Source: an uncultured Pelagibacteraceae bacterium
Lineage (GTDB): Bacteria > Pseudomonadota > Alphaproteobacteria > Pelagibacterales > Pelagibacteraceae
Length of the DNA: 52,869 nucleotides
Assembly: GCA_902539035.1 (NCBI GenBank)
Contig: CACBHL010000005.1
Location: 1 to 52,869, forward strand
Direction: 5' to 3'
Both the position numbers and the translations under genes were made by a program. Numbering within the stretch: position 1 is the stretch's first letter; the number at the start of each line of letters is the position of its first letter. Positions 45,901 to 52,869 of the stretch are shown here, one piece after another. The notes beneath the pieces were generated by a model. It ran no database searches, had not been told where the DNA came from, and saw only the letters and a program-made list of their open reading frames with translations.

Positions 45901-47260
45901 ATTTTGAAAGATCTGTATCTTTAACTAAATTATCTAAGTTTTTATTAATATATTCTTTATTGATAATAATTTTTTCTCCAGCACGATCTGTTGCTGTGAA
46001 ACTTATTTCATCTAAAATTTTCTCAATAATTGTGTGTAATCTTCTTGCACCAATATTTTCCACTGTTGCATTTACTTCTGAGGCAATGTTTGCAATTGCA
46101 TCGATCCCATCATCTGAAAACTCAAGGTCAACATTTTCAGTTTTTAATAAAGCTACGTATTGCTTAATCAAACTAAAATCTGGCTCTCTTAAAATTCTTT
46201 TAAAATCCTCACTAGTCAAAGCTTCTAACTCAACTCTAATAGGCAATCTTCCTTGAAGTTCTGGAAGTAGATCAGACGGTTTTGCAAGTTGAAATGCTCC
46301 TGATGCAATAAACAATATGTGATCTGTTTTAATTGGTCCATGTTTAGTATTTACAGTTGTTCCCTCAATCAAGGGTAACAAATCTCTTTGAACACCCTCA
46401 CGCGACACATCACCACCAACTCTATCTGTTCTTGCTGAGATCTTATCTATTTCATCTAAGAAAACTATTCCATTATTTTCAGTTGAAAGTTTTGCAGCTT
46501 TCACAATTTTATCTTGTTCAATTAATTTATCAGACTCATCGTTGATTAAAATTTCATGAGATTCTTTAACGCTCATTTTTCTTTTCTTTTCTTTATTGCC
46601 CATTGATTTACCAATCATTTCACCAATGTTGATCATACCTACATTGGCACCTGGCATACCTGGAATTTCAAATGAAGCTCCTGACCCACTGTCACTTACA
46701 GAAATTTCTATTTCATTATCGTCTAAATCACCATTTCTTAATCTTTTTCTGAAACTTTCTCTTGTTGCTAAACTTGCTTTTTTACCAACTAAAGCATCTA
46801 GGACTTTTTCCTCTGCTGCTTTTTGAGCTTGAGCAAAAACTTCTTTTCTTTTTTTTACTTTCTCCATTGCAATTGCAATTTCAATTAAATCTCTTACTAT
46901 TTGCTCTACATCTCTTCCAACATAACCAACTTCTGTAAATCTTGTAGCTTCTACTTTTACAAAGGGTGCTTCAGCTAATTTTGAGAGTCTTCTTGAAATC
47001 TCAGTTTTTCCAACTCCAGTTGGACCTATCATTAAAATATTTTTTGGTAAGACTTCATTTTTCATTTCGCCTTTAAGTGCTTGTCTTCGCCATCTATTTC
47101 TCAACGCTACTGCAACTGCTTTCTTTGCTTTGTTTTGACCAACAACAAATCTATCTAATTCTGAAACAATTTCTCTTGGAGAAAGAGAGCTAACTAAAGA
47201 CGCTTCCTCTTTTTTATTTTGTTCTTTAGGGTGCAGAGGTGTAACGTTAGAATTATCCAT
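45890..47260 (-). CDS. hslU: ATP-dependent protease ATPase subunit HslU
   Basis: HslU unfolds substrates for HslV. The 456-residue AAA+ protein has [17 protein letters not shown] at the start, Walker [10 protein letters not shown], the pore motif [11 protein letters not shown], a helical I-domain (around residues 130-230), Walker [11 protein letters not shown] and sensor/arginine regions [12 protein letters not shown] and [10 protein letters not shown]. The terminal KFIL is consistent with HslU tails that insert into HslV. It starts at the base where hslV stops. Confidence 0.98.
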   Translation of the reverse strand: MDNSNVTPLHPKEQNKKEEASLVSSLSPREIVSELDRFVVGQNKAKKAVAVALRNRWRRQALKGEMKNEVLPKNILMIGPTGVGKTEISRRLSKLAEAPFVKVEATRFTEVGYVGRDVEQIVRDLIEIAIAMEKVKKRKEVFAQAQKAAEEKVLDALVGKKASLATRESFRKRLRNGDLDDNEIEISVSDSGSGASFEIPGMPGANVGMINIGEMIGKSMGNKEKKRKMSVKESHEILINDESDKLIEQDKIVKAAKLSTENNGIVFLDEIDKISARTDRVGGDVSREGVQRDLLPLIEGTTVNTKHGPIKTDHILFIASGAFQLAKPSDLLPELQGRLPIRVELEALTSEDFKRILREPDFSLIKQYVALLKTENVDLEFSDDGIDAIANIASEVNATVENIGARRLHTIIEKILDEISFTATDRAGEKIIINKEYINKNLDNLVKDTDLSKFIL

Positions 47261-47775
47261 TATATTTTTTCAACTTTGACATTATTGTTTGTGAATACAC
47301 AAATATCAGCGGCAACCTTGATGGCTTTTTTTGCAACATCCTCTGCTGACATTTCACCTTCCATTAAAACTTTTCCTGCAGCTAAAGCGTAATTTCCACC
47401 TGAGCCAATTCCAATTACATCTCCTTCAGGTTCTAAAACATCTCCAGTTCCAGAAATAATATAACTATTACTTTTGTCACCAACAGCCATTAGTGCTTCT
47501 AATCTTCTTAAATATTTATCTGTTCTCCAATCTTTTGCCAACTCAACAGCGGCTCTCGATAAATTACCTGCATGTTTTTCAAGTTTACCCTCTAATCTTT
47601 CGAACAAAGTTAATGCATCTGCAGTTGATCCTGCAAAACCAGCAACAACATCTCTTTTTTCAATCTTTCTAACTTTCGAAGCAGTACTCTTCACGACAGT
47701 GTTTCCCATACTAACTTGCCCGTCACCAGCAACTACTACTTCATTATTTTTTCTAACCAGTACAATTGTTGTCAT
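47260..47775 (-). CDS. hslV: ATP-dependent protease proteolytic subunit HslV
   Basis: HslV is the threonine peptidase of the HslUV protease. I choose the ATG at 47775, which gives [10 protein letters not shown], so removal of Met exposes the catalytic Thr; the TTG at 47781 would add two residues and spoil this. The 171-residue product includes [50 protein letters not shown], all typical. A sigma-32-like promoter ends 6 bp upstream of the start, so the mRNA may be leaderless. It overlaps hslU by 1 bp. Confidence 0.98.
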   Translation of the reverse strand: MTTIVLVRKNNEVVVAGDGQVSMGNTVVKSTASKVRKIEKRDVVAGFAGSTADALTLFERLEGKLEKHAGNLSRAAVELAKDWRTDKYLRRLEALMAVGDKSNSYIISGTGDVLEPEGDVIGIGSGGNYALAAGKVLMEGEMSAEDVAKKAIKVAADICVFTNNNVKVEKI

Positions 47776-47781
47776 AAACAA

Positions 47782-47810
47782 TAAATGGTAACTATTTTTG
47801 ATACTTCAAG
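47782..47810 (-). promoter_or_regulatory. Sigma-32-like heat-shock promoter of hslVU
   Basis: On the minus strand CTTGAA (47810-47805) and CCATTTA (47788-47782) match the alphaproteobacterial RpoH consensus CTTG ... CCATNTA. Eighteen bases separate CTTG and CCAT. The start codon of hslV follows after 6 bases, so transcription would begin at about the A of ATG. Confidence 0.7.
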
Positions 47811-47863
47811 TAGTCATACTAACGTTGATATAGAGGGATTATGTATGTATACCTCTAGAATAT

Positions 47864-48454
47864 ATGCCTAGAAAAGGAAAAGTATCTCGTAAAACAAAAG
47901 AAACCAGCATTAGTGTTGAAGTTAATATTGATGGCAAGGGTCAATATAAAATTGACACTGGAATTGGTTTTTTAGATCATATGTTGGAGCAATTATCAAA
48001 ACATTCTTTAATTGATTTAAAAGTAAAAGCTAAAGGAGATACACATATAGATCTTCATCACACTACTGAAGATACGGGCATTGCAATTGGAGAGGCTTTA
48101 AAAAAAGCAGCTAAAAAATTTGTTGGTATCAAACGTTATGCTCATAGAGTTATTCCAATGGATGAAACTTTGACTAGAGTAGCAATTGATGTGTCAAACA
48201 GACCTTATTTGATCTGGAAAGTTAAATTGAAAGTGGAGAAACTTGGAGAGATGGACACTGAATTGTTCAAAGAATGGTTTCAAGCTTTTTCACAATCTGC
48301 TGGTATTACTTTGCATGTTGAAAATATTTATGGGGACAATAGTCACCACATTATTGAATCTTGTTATAAAGGTTTAGCAAGATCTTTAAGAGATGCTTTA
48401 GAGATGGATCCTAGAAACAAAAAAAGCATTCCATCAACTAAAGGCTCATTATAA
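47864..48454 (+). CDS. hisB: Imidazoleglycerol-phosphate dehydratase
   Basis: HisB performs the dehydration step of histidine synthesis. The 196-residue monofunctional form has [32 protein letters not shown] (metal-binding His), [17 protein letters not shown], and later [20 protein letters not shown] with the second metal-binding His set. The start is ATG at 47864. It heads hisB-hisH-hisA-hisF-hisE and is divergent from hslV over 88 bp. Confidence 0.98.
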   Translation: MPRKGKVSRKTKETSISVEVNIDGKGQYKIDTGIGFLDHMLEQLSKHSLIDLKVKAKGDTHIDLHHTTEDTGIAIGEALKKAAKKFVGIKRYAHRVIPMDETLTRVAIDVSNRPYLIWKVKLKVEKLGEMDTELFKEWFQAFSQSAGITLHVENIYGDNSHHIIESCYKGLARSLRDALEMDPRNKKSIPSTKGSL

Positions 48455-48459
48455 GTTTA

Positions 48460-49086
48460 ATGAACGTCACAATTGTTGATTATAATTCGGGCAATATAAG
48501 CTCGGTAATAAACTCCTTTAAGGAAGTTGCTAAAGACAAAGTAAATATCGAAGTAACTTCAGATTTAACTAAGATTAAATCGTCAGATAAAGTTGTTTTA
48601 CCAGGGCAGGGTTCGTTTAAGAGTTGTGTTGATGGGCTTAATAACATCAGTGGCTTAGTAGACATTTTGAATGAGTTTGCAATTAATAATAAAAAACCAC
48701 TTCTTGGTATTTGTGTTGGATTGCAAATGTTTGCAGACGTCGGTTTCGAAGAAACAGAAACTAAAGGCCTTGGTTGGATATCTGGAAAAGTATCGAAAAT
48801 AGATAATCAAAATGGAAAATATAAACTTCCTCATATTGGCTGGAACCAAATTAGCATTGTTAAAGACAGCAAAATTTTTAAAGATATAGAAAATAATTCT
48901 CACATGTATTTTGTTCACAGTTATGAATTTGTACCAGAAGATAAAAATGTAATTTCAGCAACAACAGATTATTCATCAAATATTGTTTGCTCTGTTGAAA
49001 AAGAAAATATTTTTGGAACACAGTTTCACCCTGAGAAAAGTGATAAAATTGGACTTAAAATAATTGATAATTTTATTAACTTATAA
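48460..49086 (+). CDS. hisH: Imidazole glycerol phosphate synthase glutaminase subunit
   Basis: HisH supplies ammonia from glutamine to HisF. The 208-residue protein is a class I amidotransferase with DYNSGNISSV, LPGQGSFKSC, nucleophile loop LLGICVGLQMF with its Cys, and the catalytic pair FGTQFHPEKS (His and Glu). It is 5 bp after hisB and abuts hisA. Confidence 0.97.
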   Translation: MNVTIVDYNSGNISSVINSFKEVAKDKVNIEVTSDLTKIKSSDKVVLPGQGSFKSCVDGLNNISGLVDILNEFAINNKKPLLGICVGLQMFADVGFEETETKGLGWISGKVSKIDNQNGKYKLPHIGWNQISIVKDSKIFKDIENNSHMYFVHSYEFVPEDKNVISATTDYSSNIVCSVEKENIFGTQFHPEKSDKIGLKIIDNFINL

Positions 49087-49812
49087 ATGAAAATATTTCC
49101 CGCAATAGACATTAAAGACAAGAGGTGCGTGAGGTTAGTTAAAGGGGACTTTGATAATAAAACTGAATACGAAATGTCCCCAATCGAACAAGCTGGCAAA
49201 TATAAGGACCATGGTTTTAAAAACTTACATATAGTTGATTTAGACGGTGCTTTAACCGGTGAAACTGTAAATTTAGATATAATTCAAGAAATAGTAAAAA
49301 AATTTGATCTAAAAATTGAAATTGGTGGTGGTATCAGAAATTTTGAAAGTATTCAGAAATATACTTATGCTGGTGTTGAAAAAGTTATTTTAGGAAGTGC
49401 TGCTATAAAAGATAAAAACTTTTTGAAAGAAGCTTGCAAAAAATTTCCAAATCAAATTGCTTTAGGCTTAGACGCTAAAGATGGATATTTATCAGTATCT
49501 GGTTGGAAAGAAAATTCTAATCAATTAACTTTAGATTTCTTAAAAGAAGTAAATGACTTTGGTACCAGTAGATTAATCTTCACAGATATTAATCAGGATG
49601 GAATGAAACAAGGCCCAAATTTTGAGGAAACTTCTAAAGTTGCTGACACTTCTAATTGTCCAGTTGTAATATCTGGCGGTGTTTCTTCAATTGATGACAT
49701 TAAAAAAGCTAAAGAATTAAATAATAAAAATATCGAAGGAATTATAGTTGGTAAAGCCATATACGATGGTGATATTAATTTAGATGAATTAGTTAAAGAA
49801 TTAGATGCTTAA
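49087..49812 (+). CDS. hisA: Phosphoribosylformimino-5-aminoimidazole carboxamide ribotide isomerase
   Basis: HisA is a TIM-barrel isomerase. The 241-residue protein begins [19 protein letters not shown] with the catalytic Asp, and has [50 protein letters not shown] (second catalytic Asp) and [11 protein letters not shown]. It overlaps hisF by 8 bp. Confidence 0.98.
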   Translation: MKIFPAIDIKDKRCVRLVKGDFDNKTEYEMSPIEQAGKYKDHGFKNLHIVDLDGALTGETVNLDIIQEIVKKFDLKIEIGGGIRNFESIQKYTYAGVEKVILGSAAIKDKNFLKEACKKFPNQIALGLDAKDGYLSVSGWKENSNQLTLDFLKEVNDFGTSRLIFTDINQDGMKQGPNFEETSKVADTSNCPVVISGGVSSIDDIKKAKELNNKNIEGIIVGKAIYDGDINLDELVKELDA

Positions 49813-50557
49813 AAATAGAATAATTCCTTGTTTGGATGTTAAAAACGGTCGGGTAGTAAAGGGTATTAATTTTTTAGACTTGAAGGATGCAGGAGACCCT
49901 GTTGAACAAGCAAAGATTTATTCTGATGGTGGTGCAGATGAAATTTGTTTTTTAGATATCACCGCTTCAAATGAAAATAGAGACACAATTTACGATGTTG
50001 TAGATAAGACTTCTAAGAAATGTTTTGTACCATTAACTGTTGGTGGTGGTGTTAGAAGTGTTGAGGATATAAACAAACTACTTAATTGTGGAGCAGACAA
50101 AGTTTCAATTAATACAGCCGCTGTTCAAAATGCAAAGGTGGTTGAAGACAGTTCAAGAAAGTTTGGTTCACAATGTATTGTAGTTGCAATTGACGCAAAG
50201 AGAAATGATGCTGGTTGGGAAATTTATACTCATGGAGGTAGAAGTCCAACAGGAATAAATGCTCTGGAATTTGCCTCAAAAATGGAGAAGTGTGGGGCTG
50301 GGGAATTATTAGTTACTTCTATGGATAAAGATGGAACTCAGTCAGGATATGATATCGAGCTAATGCAAAAGATATCCTCTAGTGTTAATATTCCAGTGAT
50401 TGCATCTGGTGGAGTTGGAACTTTAGATCACTTAGTAGATGGAATAAAATCAGGTGCGAGCGCTGTTTTGGCAGCATCTATATTTCATTATGGTACCTAT
50501 TCAGTTAATGAAGCTAAGCAATATTTGGCTTCAAAAGATATACCTGTTAGGATTTGA
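49805..50557 (+). CDS. hisF: Imidazole glycerol phosphate synthase cyclase subunit
   Basis: HisF uses ammonia from HisH to form imidazole glycerol phosphate and AICAR. The 250-residue barrel starts [18 protein letters not shown] (catalytic Asp), and includes [41 protein letters not shown] and [15 protein letters not shown] (second catalytic Asp), ending with [11 protein letters not shown]. It is paired with hisH through the pathway and follows hisA with an 8-bp overlap. Confidence 0.98.
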   Translation: MLKNRIIPCLDVKNGRVVKGINFLDLKDAGDPVEQAKIYSDGGADEICFLDITASNENRDTIYDVVDKTSKKCFVPLTVGGGVRSVEDINKLLNCGADKVSINTAAVQNAKVVEDSSRKFGSQCIVVAIDAKRNDAGWEIYTHGGRSPTGINALEFASKMEKCGAGELLVTSMDKDGTQSGYDIELMQKISSSVNIPVIASGGVGTLDHLVDGIKSGASAVLAASIFHYGTYSVNEAKQYLASKDIPVRI

Positions 50558-50558
50558 T

Positions 50559-50831
50559 ATGTTAAAAATTTTAGAAGATCTCGTAACTCTTGCAAGAGAA
50601 AGAAAAAGTAATCCTATTGAAGGCTCATATACTAATAAGCTTTTAGAAGATAAATCCTTAGCAAAAGAAAAAGTTTTAGAAGAGATCAATGAGTTAATTG
50701 AAGCTGTAGAACAAGATACAAATAAAATTCACGAAGCCGCAGATGTTCTTTATCACCTAATTATGTATCTTGAAAAAAGCGGAATAAAAATTGAAGAGGT
50801 GATGAAAGAATTGAACAATAGAAGAAAATAA
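50559..50831 (+). CDS. hisE: Phosphoribosyl-ATP pyrophosphatase
   Basis: HisE removes pyrophosphate from phosphoribosyl-ATP. Starting at the ATG at 50559 gives 90 residues: LEDLVTLARERKSNPIEGSYTNKLL, then KEKVLEEINELIEA and HEAADVLYHLIMYL, the all-alpha NTP-pyrophosphatase signature with its acidic metal ligands. The in-frame extension to 50454 lies in hisF and is not credible. It follows hisF by one base. hisI, hisG, hisD and hisC are not in the window. Confidence 0.95.
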   Translation: MLKILEDLVTLARERKSNPIEGSYTNKLLEDKSLAKEKVLEEINELIEAVEQDTNKIHEAADVLYHLIMYLEKSGIKIEEVMKELNNRRK

Positions 50832-50834
50832 AAA

Positions 50835-51200
50835 ATGGCCTACGATGATAGTAACATTTTTGCTAAAATTTTAAGAGGTGAGATACCTTGTGATAAAATT
50901 TATGAAGATGAGTTTGTTTTGTCCTTTCATGATATTAATCCACAAAAAAAAATTCACGCCTTAGTAATCCCAAAGGGTAAATATATTGACTTAGATGATT
51001 TTAGTTTAAATGCTTCGTCTGAGGAGATGGTAGGCTTACTAAAAGGTATAAATATTGTTGCAAAAAAGTTAGGTATTTCAACAGAAGTAGGTAAAGGCTA
51101 TAGAGCTTTAGCCAACATTAATGAACATGGTGGTCAAGAGGTTCCCCACTTACATTTTCATCTCTTTGGAGGCGAAAAAGTTGGAAAAATGGTTGAGTGA
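50835..51200 (+). CDS. HIT-family hydrolase (HinT-like)
   Basis: A 121-residue histidine-triad protein: NIFAKILRGEIPCDKIYED at the start, ALVIPKGKYIDLDD and the triad motif VPHLHFHLFGG near residue 106-116. HinT-type enzymes hydrolyse purine nucleoside phosphoramidates such as AMP-lysine. It follows hisE by 3 bp, an arrangement common in alphaproteobacteria, and overlaps the GNAT gene by 4 bp. Confidence 0.96.
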   Translation: MAYDDSNIFAKILRGEIPCDKIYEDEFVLSFHDINPQKKIHALVIPKGKYIDLDDFSLNASSEEMVGLLKGINIVAKKLGISTEVGKGYRALANINEHGGQEVPHLHFHLFGGEKVGKMVE

Positions 51201-51700
51201 AACAGGAAGTAAAAAGAAATTACTTAGAAATAAATTCTCTTAAAGATCTTAATCAGGGATCTAAGCCATCTAATGAGTACTCTTTAAATTTGTTAGACCC
51301 AGTTAACTTTCAGCTAAATAAATTTTTCTATAAAAATATTGGTAGTAAACACAAGTGGGTGGATAGACTAATTTGGTCTGAAAAGCAGTGGATAGATTAT
51401 GTTTCGAGTAAAAATGTTAAGACATTTGTATTAAAATGCAAAGATGATTTGGTAGGCTTTTTTGAATTAATTCACCATCAAGAAAAAAAAGAGGTTGAAA
51501 TCGCTTATCTGGGTATCTTGGAGGAGTATCATAATAAAAAACTGGGATCATATTTATTATCAGAAGCTATTAAAGAGTCTTTCAAAAACAAAATTAATCG
51601 TACTTGGGTCCATACCTGTACCTTAGATCATAAGAACGCTTTGAAAAATTATATTACTAGAGGTATGAAAATATTTAAGACTGAAATTATTAATATCTAA
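51197..51700 (+). CDS. GNAT-family acetyltransferase
   Basis: A 167-residue GNAT domain protein. The acetyl-CoA region is EVEIAYLGILEEYHNKKLGSYLL, where KLGSYL fits the Q/RxxGxG/A loop. VHTCTLDHKNALKNYITRGM is the usual C-terminal helix-strand (N-A-...-Y). The first 85 residues are less conserved. The substrate is unknown. The start is GTG at 51197, overlapping the HIT gene by 4 bp. Its stop overlaps the lolA stop by 4 bp. It is not obviously RimI. Confidence 0.85.
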   Translation: MKQEVKRNYLEINSLKDLNQGSKPSNEYSLNLLDPVNFQLNKFFYKNIGSKHKWVDRLIWSEKQWIDYVSSKNVKTFVLKCKDDLVGFFELIHHQEKKEVEIAYLGILEEYHNKKLGSYLLSEAIKESFKNKINRTWVHTCTLDHKNALKNYITRGMKIFKTEIINI

Positions 51701-52245
51701 TTTTGAGTTGGGAGTTTAAATATATTTTTTAAGATTATTCTATTTTTTCGAATTGAAGATAAAAAAGTAATATTAAAATTTTGGTATACATCTGTATTTT
51801 GCCATCCGATTAAATCATAAGTTTCATTATTAAAAAAAACATTGATTTCAATATCATTTTCCTTGATCGTATAATTAATTAAAGATCCATCAACAATTCT
51901 TTCTTCTAAAATATTAATTTTATTAATTAAGAATTCTTTATCTAAAATAAAGTTTAGAGGAGTTTTATCCAGTGGGTATCGATAATAACTAGTTATCGTT
52001 TTAACAACCAAAGATTTACCGTTTGATACTACAATTTTATTGTTACTTTTTGCATATTCACAGAAAATTTTCTTTGGATATTCAATTGTACAATTCCCGT
52101 TTTCAATTTTTCCATTAATATTTTGTTCGAAATTAAAATCTATATTTTTTGTATTTTTAAGATTTTTAATAATTCTTTCTTTATTAGTTGTATTACCCTT
52201 TGTAAGGAAAACTAAAAAAAAAAATATAACAATATATTTTGTCAT
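51697..52245 (-). CDS. lolA: LolA-like outer-membrane lipoprotein carrier
   Basis: A 182-residue exported protein with a signal peptide (about 1-18) and a LolA fold: FNFEQNINGKIENGNCTIEYPKKIFCEY corresponds to the F-x-Q strand and the region that normally reads G.....P..FRW; later KTITSYYRYPLDKTPLNFIL resembles the D.TP...L motif. LolA ferries lipoproteins across the periplasm. The window also encodes lnt and several lipoproteins (BON, LptE, DUF3576) that would depend on it. The ftsK-lolA order is typical of alphaproteobacteria. Confidence 0.86.
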   Translation of the reverse strand: MTKYIVIFFFLVFLTKGNTTNKERIIKNLKNTKNIDFNFEQNINGKIENGNCTIEYPKKIFCEYAKSNNKIVVSNGKSLVVKTITSYYRYPLDKTPLNFILDKEFLINKINILEERIVDGSLINYTIKENDIEINVFFNNETYDLIGWQNTDVYQNFNITFLSSIRKNRIILKNIFKLPTQN

Positions 52246-52869
52246 TAAAGAACATCTCTTTTACCAACATGATTGGCTTTACTAACTACTCCATCTGCTT
52301 CCATCATATCAATAATTCTTGCAGCTCTATTATACCCAATTTGAAGTTTTCTCTGCAAAAAAGAGGTGGAGGCCTTTCCTTCTGACCTAATTATTTCTAA
52401 AGCTTGCTCGTAAAGTTCATCCTTATCACTCTGATTAGGACTATCTCCGATTTCTTTTTCATCTGCAAAATTTAATATTTCATCTACATAATCTGGTTCT
52501 GCTTGTGATCTTAAAAAATTATTGATTTTTTCTATTTCATTATCTGACACAAATGGTGCATGTATTCTGACTATTCGATTAGCAGACGACATATAAAGCA
52601 TGTCTCCTTTACCCAGCAATTGTTCTGCTCCCTGTTCCCCCAAGATTGTTCGACTATCTATTTTAGAAGTGACTTGAAATGATATTCTGGTAGGAAAATT
52701 TGCTTTAATAGTTCCAGTAATTACGTCAACACTTGGTCTCTGTGTTGCCATGATAATATGAATACCGGCTGCCCTAGCCATTTGAGAAAGTTTTTGAATA
52801 TAATTTTCAATCTCTTTTCCAGCCACCAACATCAAGTCGGACATTTCATCTACCACTACAACTATATAA
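52245..52869 (-). CDS. ftsK: DNA translocase FtsK, C-terminal part only
   Basis: The last roughly 208 codons of FtsK; the gene starts beyond the right edge. Visible parts are the Walker B strand [12 protein letters not shown] at the edge, the motor segment [43 protein letters not shown], and a C-terminal gamma domain (about the last 65 residues: [24 protein letters not shown] in outline, then the recognition helix [14 protein letters not shown]). FtsK pumps DNA through the septum and helps resolve dimers. The stop overlaps the lolA start by one base. Confidence 0.97.
   Translation of the reverse strand, partial: YIVVVVDEMSDLMLVAGKEIENYIQKLSQMARAAGIHIIMATQRPSVDVITGTIKANFPTRISFQVTSKIDSRTILGEQGAEQLLGKGDMLYMSSANRIVRIHAPFVSDNEIEKINNFLRSQAEPDYVDEILNFADEKEIGDSPNQSDKDELYEQALEIIRSEGKASTSFLQRKLQIGYNRAARIIDMMEADGVVSKANHVGKRDVL

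Noticed and set aside
47841..47858. A short upstream ORF (MYVYL then stop) before hisB that might be a histidine leader peptide.
   Set aside because: It has no histidine codons and no attenuator-like hairpin with a T tract follows; only a weak AGAGG/CCTCT pairing is seen.
50454..50558. A longer HisE start at 50454.
   Set aside because: The extra 35 residues lie in another frame of hisF and do not match HisE; the ATG at 50559 gives the standard length.
1..52869. Mobile elements, prophage, CRISPR arrays, tRNA or rRNA genes, riboswitches.
   Set aside because: Reading both strands I found no transposase, integrase, direct-repeat array, cloverleaf-like gap sequence or known riboswitch core; gaps between genes are too short for most of these.

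Overview
This window looks like a piece of a SAR11-type (Pelagibacterales) alphaproteobacterial chromosome. That is inferred from four things: very AT-rich DNA with lysine/asparagine/isoleucine-rich proteins, extreme gene packing (no gene-free stretch over 300 bp, most neighbours 0-20 bp apart or overlapping), alphaproteobacterial gene order, and small or trimmed versions of housekeeping genes. I see no insertion sequence, prophage, CRISPR array, tRNA or rRNA gene. Two genes are cut by the window edges: lnt on the left and ftsK on the right.

Layout, left to right. (1) 1-4.9 kb, minus strand: tsaB-fur-miaB-phoH-ybeY-lnt, covering tRNA modification, RNA quality control, metal regulation and lipoprotein acylation. 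(2) 4.8-10.1 kb: a secreted polysaccharide deacetylase, a Bax-like glucosaminidase, an Nfu Fe-S carrier, trpS and murJ. (3) 10.1-15.6 kb: malic enzyme maeB, then a BON lipoprotein, rsmI and an LpoA-like periplasmic protein (a neighbourhood also known in enterobacteria), then rdgB. (4) 15.6-20.4 kb: grpE-dnaK-dnaJ and a fluoroacetate-dehalogenase-type hydrolase. (5) 20.4-25.2 kb: dapB-nth-pfkB, an unlisted 40-residue ArfA-like ORF, a winged-helix regulator, an L,D-transpeptidase, yggS and a degenerate ThiE/TenI protein. (6) 25.2-30.9 kb: a porin with its own strong signals, then a DUF3576 lipoprotein, leuS, lptE and holA. (7) 30.9-40.3 kb, minus strand: hemE-hemH-hemJ-rho-mnmE-mnmG-rsmG-parA-parB, with a perfect parS inside rsmG. 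(8) 40.3-40.6 kb: a 272-bp divergent gap between hemE and a DUF299 regulator, the classical alphaproteobacterial oriC position, with several one-mismatch DnaA boxes. (9) 40.6-45.9 kb: DUF299 regulator, maf, aroE, coaE, dnaQ, then secB, fxsA, tim44-like and smr. (10) 45.9-52.9 kb: hslVU, hisB-hisH-hisA-hisF-hisE-HIT-GNAT, lolA and the 3' end of ftsK.

How it fits together: the centre is an origin-proximal region (oriC candidate, parS, parAB, holA, dnaQ), with genes on both sides mostly transcribed away from the putative origin. Envelope genes are scattered through it (lnt, murJ, LpoA-like, BON, L,D-transpeptidase, glucosaminidase, lptE, lolA, porin). Heat-shock chaperones and the HslVU protease share sigma-32-like promoters placed so close to the start codons that grpE and hslV mRNAs may be leaderless.

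Points most worth checking: the oriC candidate, parS coded inside rsmG, the ArfA-like micro-ORF, the heat-shock promoters, divergent genes whose start codons touch or overlap (ATGCAT at 24625-24630; tsaB/deacetylase), a halved TsaB, and convergent genes that nearly all overlap tail-to-tail.
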